NCBI GenBank assembly: GCA_013698215.1
Contig: JACCVJ010000145.1
Location: 1-5,681 of the forward strand
Length of the DNA: 5,681 nt
Reading direction: 5' to 3'
From: Tatlockia sp.
Lineage (GTDB): Bacteria > Cyanobacteriota > Cyanobacteriia > Cyanobacteriales > Chroococcidiopsidaceae
Under the pieces are notes generated by a model, which ran no database searches, was not told the DNA's origin, and saw only the letters and a program-made list of their open reading frames with translations. This document shows positions 5,310 through 5,681 of this stretch, one piece after another (positions within the stretch are counted from its first letter, which is position 1; every line of letters begins with the position of its first letter). The position numbers and the translations under genes were made by a program.

Positions 5310-5654
5310 TTACAGACTACCAACTACTTTTCCTTTCAACTTTTCAATATCTTGCGCCAGTTCTTGACGGCGGGAGGCTTGAAGCAAGTAGCGGTTAACA
5401 AACCAAGCTGAGTAGGCAATCCCAACTAATTCAAAGGTTGGTGCTAAGAGGGGAATATCGTTTAGAGCGTCAATTACTCCAAGTACGACTTTAACTCTCA
5501 TAAATGCCGCAAAGATTAATCCCAGGCTAGTAATTGGCTGCTTATAATCTTGCCAGAATTTACCAATTATGTCAGGGAGTTGAGATAAAAATCCTGAAAC
5601 TTGTGAGCCTACACGCGTCCACTGATCGTCTGTGTTTGGCTCTATAGTAACCAT
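5310..5654 (-). CDS. CAAD-domain (CURT1-like) thylakoid membrane protein, possibly 5'-truncated by the window
   Basis: The 114-residue product matches the CAAD domain, which occurs fused to some cyanobacterial aminoacyl-tRNA synthetases, as small free proteins, and in the plant CURT1 proteins that bend thylakoid membranes. It shows an amphipathic helix at about 10-38, two hydrophobic segments (about 40-62 and 69-91) joined by the conserved DALNDIPLLAPTFELVGI stretch (62-79), and a charged C-terminal helix (about 93-111). No synthetase domain is present, so this is a stand-alone member. The ATG at 5654 has AGGA three bases upstream, but the same frame stays open for the nine codons to the window edge. 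CAAD proteins often have a longer variable N-terminus, so the true start may lie outside. Several CAAD paralogues can occur per genome, so I do not assign a gene symbol. Membrane curvature or synthetase anchoring are the likely roles. Confidence 0.88.
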   Translation of the reverse strand: MVTIEPNTDDQWTRVGSQVSGFLSQLPDIIGKFWQDYKQPITSLGLIFAAFMRVKVVLGVIDALNDIPLLAPTFELVGIAYSAWFVNRYLLQASRRQELAQDIEKLKGKVVGSL

Positions 5655-5657
5655 AGT

Positions 5658-5661
5658 TCCT
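5658..5661 (-). promoter_or_regulatory. Possible ribosome binding site of the CAAD gene
   Basis: AGGA on the minus strand ends three bases before the ATG at 5654. The spacing is short, so it supports that start only weakly. Confidence 0.35.
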
Positions 5662-5681
5662 GGGGCTGATACCTTAATATT

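Overview
The window is a stretch of cyanobacterial chromosome. The evidence is a CpcD-type phycobilisome-linker domain fused to ferredoxin-NADP+ reductase, a phosphoribulokinase with the cyanobacterial/plastid redox cysteines, a CAAD (CURT1-like) thylakoid protein, an SLH-domain envelope protein, and six complete copies of the HIP1 octamer GCGATCGC in 5.7 kb. Moderate GC content and the presence of phycobilisome genes fit a freshwater-type beta-cyanobacterium. I would not name a genus from this sequence alone.

Layout: prk (phosphoribulokinase) lies on the minus strand at 13-1017. A 524-base intergenic region (1018-1541) follows and carries the leaders of two divergent genes plus several small inverted repeats. 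On the plus strand come petH (1542-2837), a 14-bp perfect palindrome that doubles as a likely terminator (2857-2889), hom (homoserine dehydrogenase, GTG start, 2918-4204) and an SLH-domain protein with one membrane segment (4280-5248). A hairpin built from two inverted HIP1 octamers (5249-5289) separates this gene from a convergent CAAD-domain gene on the minus strand (5310-5654). The reading frame of that last gene stays open to the window edge, so it may be cut off.

How the genes relate: petH and prk both serve photosynthetic carbon fixation. FNR makes the NADPH that the Calvin cycle uses, and PRK makes the CO2 acceptor RuBP using ATP. The head-to-head arrangement would allow coordinated control from one region. 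hom uses NAD(P)H to make homoserine for threonine and methionine. The SLH and CAAD proteins concern the envelope and thylakoid shape and have no obvious metabolic tie to the others.

I see no phage, transposon, CRISPR, RNA gene or defence-type system. The window looks like ordinary core genome. The points of most interest are an internal translation start in petH that would give short and long FNR isoforms, the palindromes at the gene ends, and an SLH protein without a porin barrel whose charge pattern conflicts with its expected topology.
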